DNA from: Brugia malayi
Lineage: Eukaryota > Nematoda > Chromadorea > Rhabditida > Onchocercidae
Direction: 5' to 3'
Assembly (NCBI RefSeq): GCF_000002995.4
Contig: NW_025062284.1
Coordinates: forward strand, 558,001 to 622,000
Length of the DNA: 64,000 nucleotides
Shown here: positions 39,389-51,255 of the stretch, one piece after another
Position numbering within the stretch: the stretch's first letter is position 1
How the letters are laid out: each line of letters begins with the position of its first letter
The notes under the pieces: generated by a model
The model's input: only the letters and a program-made list of their open reading frames with translations
Database searches by the model: none
Told to the model about the DNA's origin: nothing
Made by a program: the position numbers and the translations under genes

Positions 39389-39532
39389 ATGGATGCTTTG
39401 AATGACTTATTAACTAAAATTACTTTTAATTTTTCTTCTTGTGGTCTATTCTATGGCCGACGTTCTGAAATTTGTTGTCCCAGCCATAATTTTATGCCTA
39501 TTACTTTAAAGTTTACTTCGTTAGAGTGCTGA
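39389..39532 (+). other. Short Cys-rich ORF overlapped by a minus-strand candidate exon
   Basis: Plus strand: an ATG ORF of 47 codons (MDALNDLLTKITFNF..., with CGLFYGRRSEICCP near the middle) in less skewed DNA. Minus strand: a perfect TTTTTCAG acceptor followed by 25 codons (39528-39451; HSNEVNFKVIGIKL..., ending ISERRP) and a stop, which looks like a terminal exon. Only one is likely real; the acceptor favours minus. No matching neighbour exon was found for either, and no family is recognised. Confidence 0.3.
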
Positions 39533-41200
39533 AAAAAATGTTTATTGGGTTAAATTCTTAGTTTAATTTTTAAATATTTAGTTGTGGTCTAAAAGATTTT
39601 TGGAATTTTAATTATTTTTTAATTTTATTTTTTTGACATATCAGTAAAAGTTTTTATCATAGCATATGAATAATCGAAATAAAATATCAATTTCAAGGTT
39701 TGTTGTTTTTTTTGTTTTTAGAAAATTAATTTATAATTATAACTTTGCATTGATATAAGGTACTTTTATTTCTGTACTGATACACTGTTGAAGGTTTAAA
39801 GTGATATTTTATTAATTTTTATACAAATAAAATATTTCATAAAGTTGAAAAAATTTTTCAAATGAATTTAAAAATAGTTGAAGTGAATTTAAAAGTGAAA
39901 TTAATATTATTTACTATCGCTGTTTGATACTTTACTGATGGTTTAAAGTGATATTTTATTAATTTTTATGCAAATAAAATATTTGGTAAAGTTGAAAAAA
40001 TTTTTCAATGAATTTAAAATTTAAAGTTAAAGTAAATTTAAAAGTGAAATTAATATTATTTACTATCGTTGTTTGATACAGTATCGATAGTTTAAAGTGA
40101 TATTTTATTAATTTCCAAATATTTGATAAAATTGAAAAAAGAATTTTCAAATGAATTTAAAAATAGTTAAAGTAAATTTAAAAGTGAAATTAATATTAAT
40201 TACTAATCATTTTTGTGGGACAAAAATTGAATTAAAAAAAAAAAAAAAGATTTCTTTTTTTTTTCCTCTTTCATGCTTACAATACTTTTTTGCTTGTCAT
40301 ACAATTAAATGAATGAAATGCATTTGTTTACATTTGTTCCAAAAGTAAATAAACAATTAACAATTTGAAGGTTATAGCTCTCTGCTTTTGAGTTGACACC
40401 ACTTGACCGCTTTTCTTGAAATAAAAGTGTCATTTTATAGGACAACTAAATGTGATAGAAATGATGAAGCAAAATTCATATCATATTTCGCTTTAATAAT
40501 TATGCAAATTTTGATCTTCTCAAATGATATCAATCAAAATATTCTGATAACAGTTCTGATATAGAAATAACAATAACTCACAGAAAATTGAATAAATGTG
40601 AAAGGTCACACCATTCAGAGAGATAGTGTTAAAAGGTCATCAAAGACAGTGTTAAAAGGTCATCGGAGACAGTGTTGACAATTGAAAGAAATTTTTAAAA
40701 GGCATACCGCCATTCTTTCGAGAATCTTTCCCTGTATTCATTGATTACAAAAATAATTTATCAAGTGCTCTTTTAATGATTGTTCAATTAGATTAAATGT
40801 AATTAATTGCATTCATAGCTTAATTAATCTCAGGTATATTAATTAACCTGGATGTGAGATTCAGTTCAGATTTAGCAATACTTCTATGCTATTGAACCAA
40901 TGAATGAAATTAATTTTCAATTTTCAAAAAAAAAAATATTGTTGATTGTTTATATCCATTTGGGTATTTAATCATCTGCAAAATTTTCTCTTAAAATTGT
41001 TTACCTTGTAATTTTGTTATATTTTTATTTATTTTTGACTTTTTTAAAAAAAAAAAAAAAAAATTTAGTTTGTGATTTTTTTTTTTTTATCTACAAAATT
41101 TATGCAATTAAATGCTTGAAAATGCAATAAACATTATTAATAACTCAAAAAGTATTAATTTAATTTTATTTTTAAAAAAAATTAAAAGTGAAAAAATTAA
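39533..41200. repeat. Spacer with direct repeats
   Basis: Three diverged copies of about 150 bp (about 39740-40200) share gtttaaagtgatattttatt and gtgaaattaatatta. A 21-bp repeat (agacagtgttaaaaggtcat) occurs about three times at 40620-40675. No gene is supported. Confidence 0.6.
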
Positions 41201-41204
41201 ATAA

Positions 41205-42030
41205 TAATTAAGAATATTGAAATGTATGCCTTTTTATTATTTATTATTATTTAGCATAGCAACAAAAGTAAGTATTAAATTTATAGTTAATATATTATTG
41301 TACCAATGAATTTAATCAGAAAGTATTAATTTAATTTCATTTTGATTGAAATTTTTTTTTCAAATTAAAAGTGAAAAATTAAATAATAATTAGGAATATT
41401 CAAATGTATGCCTTTTTATTATTTATTATTATTATTTAGCGTAGCAGCAAAAGTAAGTATTAAATTTATAGTTAATATATTATTGTACCAATGAATTTAA
41501 TCAGAAAGTATTAATTTAATTTCATTTTGATTGAAATTTTTTTTCAAATTAAAAGTGAAAAATTAAATAATAATTAGGAATATTCAAATGTATGCCTTTT
41601 TATTATTTATTATTATTATTTAGCGTAGCAGCAAAAGTAAGTATTAAATTTATAGTTAATATATTATTGTACCAATGAATTTAATCAGAAAGTATTAATT
41701 TAATTTCATTTTGATTGAAATTTTTTTTCAAATTAAAAGTGAAAAAATTAAGTAATAATTAGGAATATTCAAATGTATGCCTTTTTATTATTTATTATTA
41801 TTATTTAGCGTAGCAGCAAAAGTAAGTATTAAATTTATAGTTAATATATTATTGTACCAATGAATTTAATCAGAAAGTATTAATTTAATTTCATTTTGAT
41901 TCAAATTTTTTTTCAAATTAAAAGTGAAAAAATTAAGTAATAATTAGGAGTATTCAAATGTATGCTTTTTATTATTTATTATTATTATTATTATTTAGCA
42001 TAGCAACAAAAGTAGGTATTAAATTTATAG
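41205..42030. repeat. About 180-bp tandem repeat, five copies
   Basis: Each copy has ttcaaatgtatgccttttta, tagcgtagcagcaaaagtaa and gtaccaatgaatttaatcag. The central copies are nearly identical and the outer ones diverged. Confidence 0.9.
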
Positions 42031-42039
42031 ATAATATAT

Positions 42040-42325
42040 CACCTAAAACGTGGTAACCAATGAAACTAATCGTAGTGGTCGCTAAGGACCAGGTATATGA
42101 CCAGGTGACCATAATCATTTACTCTTCAATGTGCTGTGCCCAAATGTCCTCATCGTACATATGTGACAATGACCAATATTCATATGCATGCATTATTGGT
42201 TTTGAGTAAATGAGACACCCATCAGATTTATTTGCCAGATACATGGGACATGGGACAGGGGGACAGGGGACAGAGGACAGAGGACAATGAAACGACAATG
42301 GGGACAATTGCTGTTGTCCTTGTCA
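42040..42325 (-). other. GC-rich island with G-run cluster and a 62-codon minus-strand ORF
   Basis: The composition changes sharply. At 42243-42290 the plus strand reads tgggacatgggacaggggga followed by caggggacagaggac, with at least four runs of three or more G in short loops, a G-quadruplex motif. On the minus strand an ORF from 42307 to 42119 is open, its second half protein-like (MYLANKSDGCLIYSKPIM..., ending in an acidic tail) and its first half the translated G/C repeat. It could be a mobile-element or gene fragment; no family is recognised. Confidence 0.45.
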
Positions 42326-43838
42326 AATAACACTCTCATCACTTTTCACTTTTTTTTTTTTTTTAAAGGCTTTTCAAAAACTAACACATTGCAAAAATTA
42401 TTATTATTTTATTCTTCATATATTTATTTAATTTTTTTATTTATTAATAAATTTTATATTATTATAATTTTTTATTAAAATGTCATAGTTTTCAACTTTT
42501 TTCTTTGTTTTTGTTTCTAAAAATTTTTAGCAAACAAATTTAAATAAATTGAAATATAACTAAATAACCATTTTGTTTTCTATTAACAAAATGTTATTAT
42601 TGATTATTGATTTTTTTGTTTTTGTTTTTGTTTTTGTTTATTTAAAATATCAACAAATTATTGAAATTCAGTTGCTTTTTTTGTTTTTTGTTTTTTTTTT
42701 TTCTTGCACAAAATGATTTATACGCTTGCTTAATTAATTTCAAATAATTTCAATAAATTATATAACTATTTAAATTTTATTAAATTTTTTTTTTTAAATA
42801 AATTAAAATTTTTTTTTTTTGTCTTCTCAAAAATCATATTTCAATTTCTTTTGCTAAAAAAAATTGTAAGCTTAAAAAAAGTCTTAATTTGAATATTTCA
42901 TTGATATTTTTGACAAAAAAAAAAAAAATAATCAATAATAACATTTTTTTTTTTTTAAATTTAAAAGTAAAATTTGGAATAAATAAATAAATAAGAAAAA
43001 ATGAAAATGACAAAAGTAAGAATTAATTTTTGGTCGGTAATATCAAAACGAAAAGAAAATTGATAAAGCATTAGGAACAGGTGCAATACACCTGAAACAT
43101 TAGCTATAATAATTACCTGTGCATAATTTATGAATTTCCCAAAGCGAATAAAATCTTATATAGAATATAATTTATATTATTCATTGTTCATTTCTTTTCT
43201 TAGTTTTGTTTTTCATTTTTTTTTTTTTTTCAAATTTTTAATTTCTTATTTTTTAAAAAAGAATAAAACAATTTCGAATACAAATAATAAAACAATTAAT
43301 TTATTTGAAAAAAAAGTAATAAATTTCTATTTTTCAAAAAAATAGCAAAAATTAAATTTGTGCAAAATAAAAATTAGAATAATGTAATTTGGAATATATT
43401 TTTTTAATATCCTTTTTTTTAAGATTAATTAATTAAAATTAAAGAGGAATATACTTTTTAATATATTTTTTTTAAGATTAATTAATTAAAATTAAATAGG
43501 AATATAATTTTTTTTTTAAATCTTTTTTTTTAAGATTAATTAATTAAAATTAACGAATTACCAAATAGAAATGTTTTATTTTTAACTTTTTCAATTGTAT
43601 AATTCATTGTTGAATATTTTTGAAAATTTTTTTTTAATAGCAATCAAATTTTATTATTTAATTCAACTGTAAACAATATTTCATTTAATCTTCCTTTTTT
43701 TTAAAAAAAAAAAAAAAAAATATTTTTGTAAATTAATTTTAACATTTTGTTCCAATTATAATTTATTTATGTCTAAACAATGCATTTGATAATTTTCAAT
43801 ATTTTATTTTAATTTTTTTTTTTTTTTTTAATTATGCA
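42326..43838. other. Spacer upstream of the ZP gene
   Basis: AT-rich with homopolymers and three short copies of tttttaagattaattaatta near 43414-43545. No exon is seen. Two ORFs of 63 and 71 codons are low-complexity F/I/K/N reading frames. Confidence 0.6.
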
Positions 43839-43848
43839 AAAATTTCAG
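43839..43848 (+). promoter_or_regulatory. Probable trans-splice acceptor of the ZP gene
   Basis: AAATTTCAG ends at 43848, twelve bases before the ATG at 43861 and after a T-rich tract. No coding sequence lies upstream. This is the usual layout of a spliced-leader acceptor in nematodes; a non-coding cis 5' exon is the alternative. Confidence 0.5.
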
Positions 43849-43860
43849 AGCGACAAAATT

Positions 43861-46800
43861 ATGATAACAATAAATGTGCTAGTGATTATATTTATGCTAG
43901 CAATTGCTATTAATGGCGAAGGTTTTGGTATGTTAAAAAATAAAAATACAACAAAATTTGTTTTTTTTTTTTTTTTGTAATTTTGTAATTTTGAATTTTT
44001 TTAATTTAAAATAAAAGAAAAAATTAAATTCCCTTAAATGAAAATTAAAATTTTTTTATTTAATTAATTAATTTCACATATTTTGAATACTTATAATTTT
44101 ATGAATTCACATTAAATGATTGTTTATATGTGTATATGAATATTTTTTGAAAATGATTCTTTGTAATTTTGGCATATTTGAATTTTTTTTTTTTCTAATT
44201 TAAAATGAAAGAAAAAATTAAATTCTTTTAAATGAAAATTAAAATTTTACGAATTTATATTAAAGGTATGAATGTTTATGAAAATGATTCCTTTCTTCTA
44301 CTAATCAAATTAATTATTCTATTTCATAAATAAATTAACGATTTGTATATTTCAGTAATTTTATCATCTCATTTTTCATTTCTTTAATATGCGAATTCAT
44401 TGGAAAATTTTTGTTTTATTTTAAAATTTATTCACTCAATTTAATAGCAATTAAAATTTATGTAATAATACTTACATATTTTTCAATAAATATTGCTCAT
44501 ATAATTTTTATTTAATTTTATTTCAAATTTATTTCTAAAATTTTGTATTCTAGAACTTTGGCTTAATTTAATGGTAATTAGAATTTATATATAATAATAT
44601 TTACATATTTACATTTATCAATAAATATTGTTTTTATATTTTTTATTTAATTTATTTCAAAGTCTATTTCCAGAACTTTCTATTCGAGAACTTTTGCTTA
44701 ATTTAATACTAATTAGAATTTATATAATAAAATTTACATATTTATCAATAAACATTGTTTTTATATTTTTTCAGTTAATTTATTTCAAGTTCATTATTAT
44801 TTAATTTTTCTTAGTATCTAATAAAATTTACATATTTATCAATAAATATTGTTTTTATATTTTTAATTTAATTTATTTCAAAATTTATTTCCAGAACTTT
44901 TGCTTAATTTAATAGTAATAAGAATTTATATAATAAAATTTATATATTTATCAATAAACAATTTATTTCAAATTTATTATTATTTAATTTTTCTTAGTAT
45001 CTAATAAAATTTACATATTTATCAATAAATATTGTTTTTATATTTTTTAATTTAATTTATTTCAAAGTTTATTTCCAGAACTTTTGCTTAATTTAATAGT
45101 AATTAGAATTTATATAATAACATTTACATATTTATCAATAAACATTGTTTTTCATATTTTTTTTCAGTTAATTTATTTCAAATTTATTATTTAATTCATT
45201 TTTTTTTTTTTTTTTTTTTTAGTAGTAGTAGCAAAATTTCAGTTGAAGAAGTATCTTGTACCGCTGATGCTATCAATGTTGTTTTAAACAAGACTGATCC
45301 GGATGTTCAGCGCTGGATGTCAGATCCAAAAGCGCAACCGGTTGTTTATGTTTATGAGCACAAGACTCGACCACCATGCGGTACAGCAATGAAAAAAGGA
45401 AATTTGCTTAATTATAATTTTACAATTCCATACGGTGATCATTGTGATGTACATTTAATTGATTTGGTTAGTTGTTTAATTTAAAAATTTTTCACATTTG
45501 CAAATATTTTTAAATTTAAAAAAAATTTTTTGTTCCTTTTATTTTTTTTTTTTCCACTTTTTTTTGGTTAACCTTAAAAACTTTTTTTTTTTCTATAAAT
45601 ATTATATTTTCTGTGTAAATTTTAATAAAACATACTTACATTGATATAAATTTTAAACAAAAAAAAAAAAAAAAAAAAAACTTTTATTTTTCAAATTTAT
45701 CTTTTTAGTTTTTGAAAAAAAAAAAAAAAAAAAAATTTCCCTAAAATTTCTAGGAACCAAATTACCGTAATGCTGAGACGACAATAGCGCTTGAAGATAA
45801 TGCTGATATGACACCATCAAAAACCATACGTGTTAATCACGTATTTTGTTTATATACGAGAAGTGTGCAAACTATACGATTTAATGATATATCCAGGTAT
45901 TCTGAATATAAATTTACCTAATTTTACTACTTTAATTAAAAGTGTATGATAATTTAATTTTTATCAAAATTTTAGTTTAAAACCACTTGTCCTAAATGTT
46001 TTGTTCATACCTATATACAAACGTTTATCATCTAATTAACTTTATATATTGACCTAATTAACTTTATGATTGCATTGTAATTGATACCTGGAAAAATGCT
46101 AAGAGTAGTAGAATATAAATTTTTGCATTCAATATGAAAAAAATACAATTTTTTCACTTTAAATTTTAAAGTCTTTTCAAGAAAAAAAAAAAAAACTAAA
46201 GTAAGTAATCATTTCTGGCTCTTTATATCTTAAAAAATTACAAAGGTAGCTAGGCTAACCTTATGGAACCTTAAGAACCTATTATCATTCCATAAGAATT
46301 TTGATAATGACTATTTACTTTTGATAATTTTGATAATGACTCTAAATTTGCAGTGGTCATGAAGTGGTTGCATCAACTGGTGGAAAACCAAAACCTAAAG
46401 TTGAAATGATCTTTCGTAGCATTGATGGACGACCTTTGAGAGCTGCTAAATTTGGTGACATCGTTGAATTTTATGTTGCACTTTCACCTGACAGTGAGTT
46501 AATGATTAAATTTGAAATTTAAAAAATTCTGATTGTTATTATTGTCGTCTATTATCATTATGAATTCCTATCACTAACTGCTGTTACTGCAGTTTACGTA
46601 AATACTTCGAGACACGTAAAATTGTTAGTTATCATTTATCATTTATTCGGAATCGTTACTGAAATTTACGTAAATACTTCGAGACACGTAAAATTGTTAG
46701 TTATCATTTATCATTTATTCGGAATTGTTACTGAAATTTACGTAAATACTTCGAGACACGTAAAATTATTAGCTATCATCAATCACTTATCATTTATTCG

Positions 46801-49217
46801 GAATCGTTACTGCAGCTTACGTAAATACTTCGAGACACGTAAAATTGTTAGTTATCATTTATCACTTATTCGTAATCACAAAAAAAAAAAATGATTTGAA
46901 AAGATGATAATAAGAATAGCAGATTAGCTATTGATAGTGATAATTTTTTAGAAGCTTATCATGGAATTAGTCCTAAAGAATGTATGTTTTCTGATCGAGA
47001 GGATATGTCATCACCTGATGCAAAGCATTTAACTTTTGTTCAAAGCAGGTTAATGTCATCTACAAACTTTGACACATAAATGAATTTTTTATTTTGATAA
47101 TAATAAATTATTAAATAAATTTACAAATCATTTATATGTGGTATAAAAAATTTTAATTTGCATTTGTTTCATTGATAGAATAATGATAAGTAGCAGAATT
47201 TTTTTTTTTTTTTTTGATAAATTTGAGCAATTTTTCATGGAAATGAGTAATTGACAGAATTTTATGAATGTTTATTTCAAATATTAGATATATATATTAA
47301 TAAATATTATAATTTAATTGCATATGTATAATATGAATGTTTATTTCAAATATTATATATAGATTAATAAATATTATAATTATATATATATAATAGATAA
47401 ATAATTTAAGTAAATCAATTTTTTTCAAATATTATAATTATATATATGGATTAGATAAATAATTTAATTTAAGTAATTCAATTTTTTTTAGCTGTCCGGT
47501 AGATGAAATGAGCGAAATCATCGATCCATTGGCAAATGTCAATGAAGAAGTATATTTTTCAAAATTTAAAACATTTCGTTTTGGTAATCAATCGACAGTA
47601 TTTGCTCATTGTACCGTTCAAGTATGTCTCACTACCGAAGAATGTGCACAGGTATAAATATTTTAATTAATAAAAACAATAATTGTTTTCTCTTAAAAAA
47701 AAAAAAAAAAGAAAGAAATGATTATCTTTACTTATGAGTGAAAAATTTTTTACTAAGAATTTAATAAGTAAAAGTTTAGTATAAATTAATTTAGATAGTA
47801 TAACGATTTGAACTATTAAATTAAAACTGCTTTTTCTCAAAAAAAAAAAAAAAAAAACCATTTAATGATATTTTGAATTTGTACTGATAATAATTTTATT
47901 TCAACGAAAACATTTTTGAGTTATAAAAGTGTAAAATTTTTCTTGAATTCTTAAAGTGTAATCTTTTCTTTTAATAGAAAGCAAAATTTTATTAAAATAT
48001 ATATTTTCGAGAAATGCTTCAAACGAATTAGCAATTCGAATTTAACCGCTGAACGATTACGTTTTCGACACAGACGACAATTGGATGACAATTACGGTGC
48101 TTCAGTAATTCGTAAACAAAATGCTATCAATGAAATTGCATTAACACGACCGTTAACCATTTTGGATGATATGGAAAGCAATGAAGGTTACAATGAAGCT
48201 TCTTTTACCTTTCTCTCTCTCTCTCTCTTTTTAAATTTATAAAATACTATTTAAATAATTTAAAAATATTATCTGTGTATATTTAACGATTACGTTTTTA
48301 TCCTTATCTTATCACTTTCCCTACTATCAATTATTTGTCTCTGAAACCAAAAAAAAAATTTAATTAAATTATTTTAATGATAAATTCAAATCATTTTTTG
48401 AATTTAATCTTTTAAAAGATACTTATTTAGCTGTTTATTGAAATAAAATGCAAAAAAATCTTTTGCTATTTTTTATATTCTAATTGAGCTAACTTATTGT
48501 TTACTTTTTTTTTTTTTTTTTTTTTTTTTAGTAAATGATAATAAAGTGGAACAATGTCTTATTAAAAATGCTATTTTACCACTACCAATTTTTATCCTTA
48601 TCTTATCACTTTCCCTGCTATCAATTATTTGCCTCACTGGACTGTTATTTACTTTAAAACGATTGGCTACATATAGAAAATTTGCACCATACAGTTTTGG
48701 CATCTACAGGTAAATTTACTTTGGTTTCTTTTTTTTTTTTTCAGACTGATTTATCACATTTTTTATCATTCACTATCACTTTTATCAATTGAAAATTTAG
48801 TCCTATTTGTTAAAATGTAAACTTGACCTCTATATGTATACTAAATTTCTTTATTTTATTATAACTTTCTTATATGATAATTTTTAAAAGAATTAATCAA
48901 AAAAAGAAAGGAATGGAAAAGTAATTTAAAAAAAAAAAAAAAAAAAAAGCTAATTGAAATTTCAACTTCGTGTTGAATAACTTAAAATATAATTTAATCA
49001 TGAATAACTCTTGAATTTATTCTTAATTATAAATTATCTAAATTAATCATTAGGCTAATTTTTTTTTAGTGCTTATTCTGGACCAACAGTACCACTTCCA
49101 GTACGGTCACTAACCGATTCATCCGTATGCAATTTGCCGAATAGTGGCAATAGAACAAACTGGACAAATCGATTATCATCAGGAATTGAATATCCATATA
49201 TTCGAGAAATGTATTGA
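43861..49217 (+). CDS. ZP-domain (cuticlin-like) type I membrane protein, nine exons, 443 residues
   Basis: Exons: 43861-43927, 45243-45466, 45754-45896, 46354-46493, 46952-47048, 47492-47651, 48012-48186, 48532-48709 and 49070-49217. All phases agree and the sum is 444 codons with the stop. A signal peptide (MITINVLVIIFMLAIAI) is followed by a ZP module. ZP-N Cys are at about 28, 68, 90 and 129; ZP-C Cys at about 202, 225, 264, 269, 275 and 279. A furin-type site RHRR lies at about 296-299, as expected for release of ZP proteins. A second hydrophobic segment (about 350-375) is the membrane anchor, and a cytoplasmic tail of about 65 residues ends REMY. Nematode proteins of this kind polymerise at apical surfaces and shape cuticle or alae; the exact orthologue is not identified. 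The exon 7 acceptor (TTTTCGAG) is unusual. AATAAA follows near 49294. Confidence 0.92.
46575..46880. repeat. About 70-bp tandem repeat, four copies, in intron 4 of the ZP gene
   Basis: Units share acgtaaatacttcgagacac and gttatcatttatcatttatt. The 90-codon frame through them is a product of the repeat. Confidence 0.9.
48281..48343 (+). pseudogene. Intronic pseudo-exon matching parts of ZP exons 7 and 8
   Basis: Within intron 7, about 45 bases (tttttatccttatcttatca onward) match the transmembrane part of exon 8 with only two substitutions, then break down with a stop (TGTCTCTGA). Immediately before them, aacgattacgtttt matches exon 7. The piece therefore looks like a junction of exon 7 and exon 8 fragments. 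It lacks usable splice sites. Confidence 0.6.
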
Positions 49218-51255
49218 TTGATTGATTTAAAAATGTCATCTATCTCTGAAATTCTTTTATTTACTATCTAATCATTTGATCACAAAATGATGTAAAATAA
49301 AATATAACAAAATTTATTTTACTAATGCAAAATTTAATTGAATTTTTAATTGAAATTCCAAAAAATCCACTTCATTAACTAATAAATGATTATGTTTTGT
49401 GTGTTCTCAAAAATCGACAAAACTATTCCTTTCGGAGATTACTGTACACTACAGAACCCCACATAATCACTCAAGCAAAGGAATACGGTAGTGCTACAGT
49501 ATCCCTGTTCATGTCATAATACTAAAAGGAATAATTTAATTACTTTTGCTTGCCTTATCAAATTTCAGATAATCCATCATATTGTTTGTTTGTTTACTTT
49601 TTGTTCTGTTAACATTAAACATAATATCGTCCCTAATTTACTTACCAAATTTTATAATCTTTGATAGTTGAAATTATCTGTTCATTGTTTCTCGAGATTT
49701 ACTAGATGTATTATTATTTACTCCACATTGCATATTTACTTTCTTTCAAACAATTTACTATTCCATCTTTCGAAGTAATATAAACTTTGTTTTTATTCGT
49801 ATTTTGATTCGAACTCACTAATTTAGAGTTCTATAAAAAGGCAAGAGAAAGAATTAATGGATATTGCATTATAAGTAATACCTGTTACTTTCGAGTTTTC
49901 TCACAAATCTATTGGTTCATCATTTGCATAAGTATCAAATTATCAATTTCATTACTTTAATTTAATTGCAAAGAAATTTACATATAGTAAAAAGAAAAAA
50001 CTTCTGATGGAATCATTTATTATTTAAAAAAAAGTTTTGAAAAAAGATTGAAAAAGTTATTTGTAAATCTGTTACTTTCGAATTATCAATTTTACTTCAT
50101 TACTTTAATTTAATAGCAAAGAAAAGATTTCTACTGGCTTTTTTCTTTCTTTTCATAAAGTATTCTGCAAATTCAAAAAGTTATTATATTTATTTTTTTT
50201 AAGAGACATTTTGAACAGGTGTTAATTGAGTGCAAAAATGTAAACTACTTAATATTTCATTTTAAATTGTCCTTATCAATTTTTTGTTTATACTAAAGAA
50301 AGTTGTTTACACTTTTATACGACAGATGTCTTTCATAGTAAAAAAAAAAAAAGCGATGTTAAAAAGAATCAGCGAGAAATTTCTCGACAAAGCTTTTTTA
50401 CCAATCATAAAATGATATAATTTTTGATCATTCAACAAAGAAATTGGTCTAAACTAACTAAGAAAGTTTAACATTTAATCTATCAAAACATCAAGTTCAA
50501 ATGCTTTCGAATATTAGTTGACACAATAGCTACATTTCAAAAATTTAATCATTGCGATATTCTGTAAAACTAATTTATGTGATAGCAATGAAACAAATAT
50601 TTAAGTTGAAATTTTACACATTCTACAGAACAAATTTAATCTGAATCCAAAATTAATTATTAGTTAGCATTGGGTACTGTTATAGTCAGAGTAAATTACA
50701 TTGACCGTTTGCAAACATTTTCAGTTTTTATCTTAAGAAAAAGCTTATTTTAAAGTTTATCTAATGAATGCAAATTCATTGCTTAAGCAGTAAAGTCTTT
50801 GACAATATCACTAAAAATAAACAACTAAATGACTGTGATGCAATTGTTTTGTCAACTGTCACTCATCTTACTTCCTTTGTCACTTGTTTTTAAATTAAGA
50901 AACAAATAAAACTTCACAAAGTTGTTGTCAAAATTTCAAAAAAAAAAAAAAAAAAAGGAAAGCAAAAACAATGCAATAAGTAATTAATTCCTTAAATACG
51001 TTAAACACAAGGATTTGAAGGATATTTCAACAATTAATCGTATCACACCTGCTAAAATTAAATTAAATTATTCGATGAGTAAATGAATTTATTCAATAGA
51101 TGTTTGCAAGAATTGAACTGAAAGACTTTGATTGAAAAAAAAAAGAAAACAAAAGTGACAGCGTTTTCGAGACAATAACGTTTCTTTAAAATATCTAAAT
51201 TTAATAATTTTTAACATTTAACCGAATTTCTAAATTTAAATAATTTTTACCATTT
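49218..51255. other. Spacer between convergent genes
   Basis: Holds the 3' flank of both genes. A patch of mixed composition at about 49425-49520 (tactgtacactacagaaccc, then gtagtgctacagtatccctg) has no open frame of note. Elsewhere the sequence is more even than the left half of the window, but no exon is supported. Confidence 0.5.

Noticed and set aside
46622..46894. 90-codon plus-strand ORF with repeated IIYHLF
   Set aside because: It lies in ZP intron 4 and follows the 70-bp tandem repeat.
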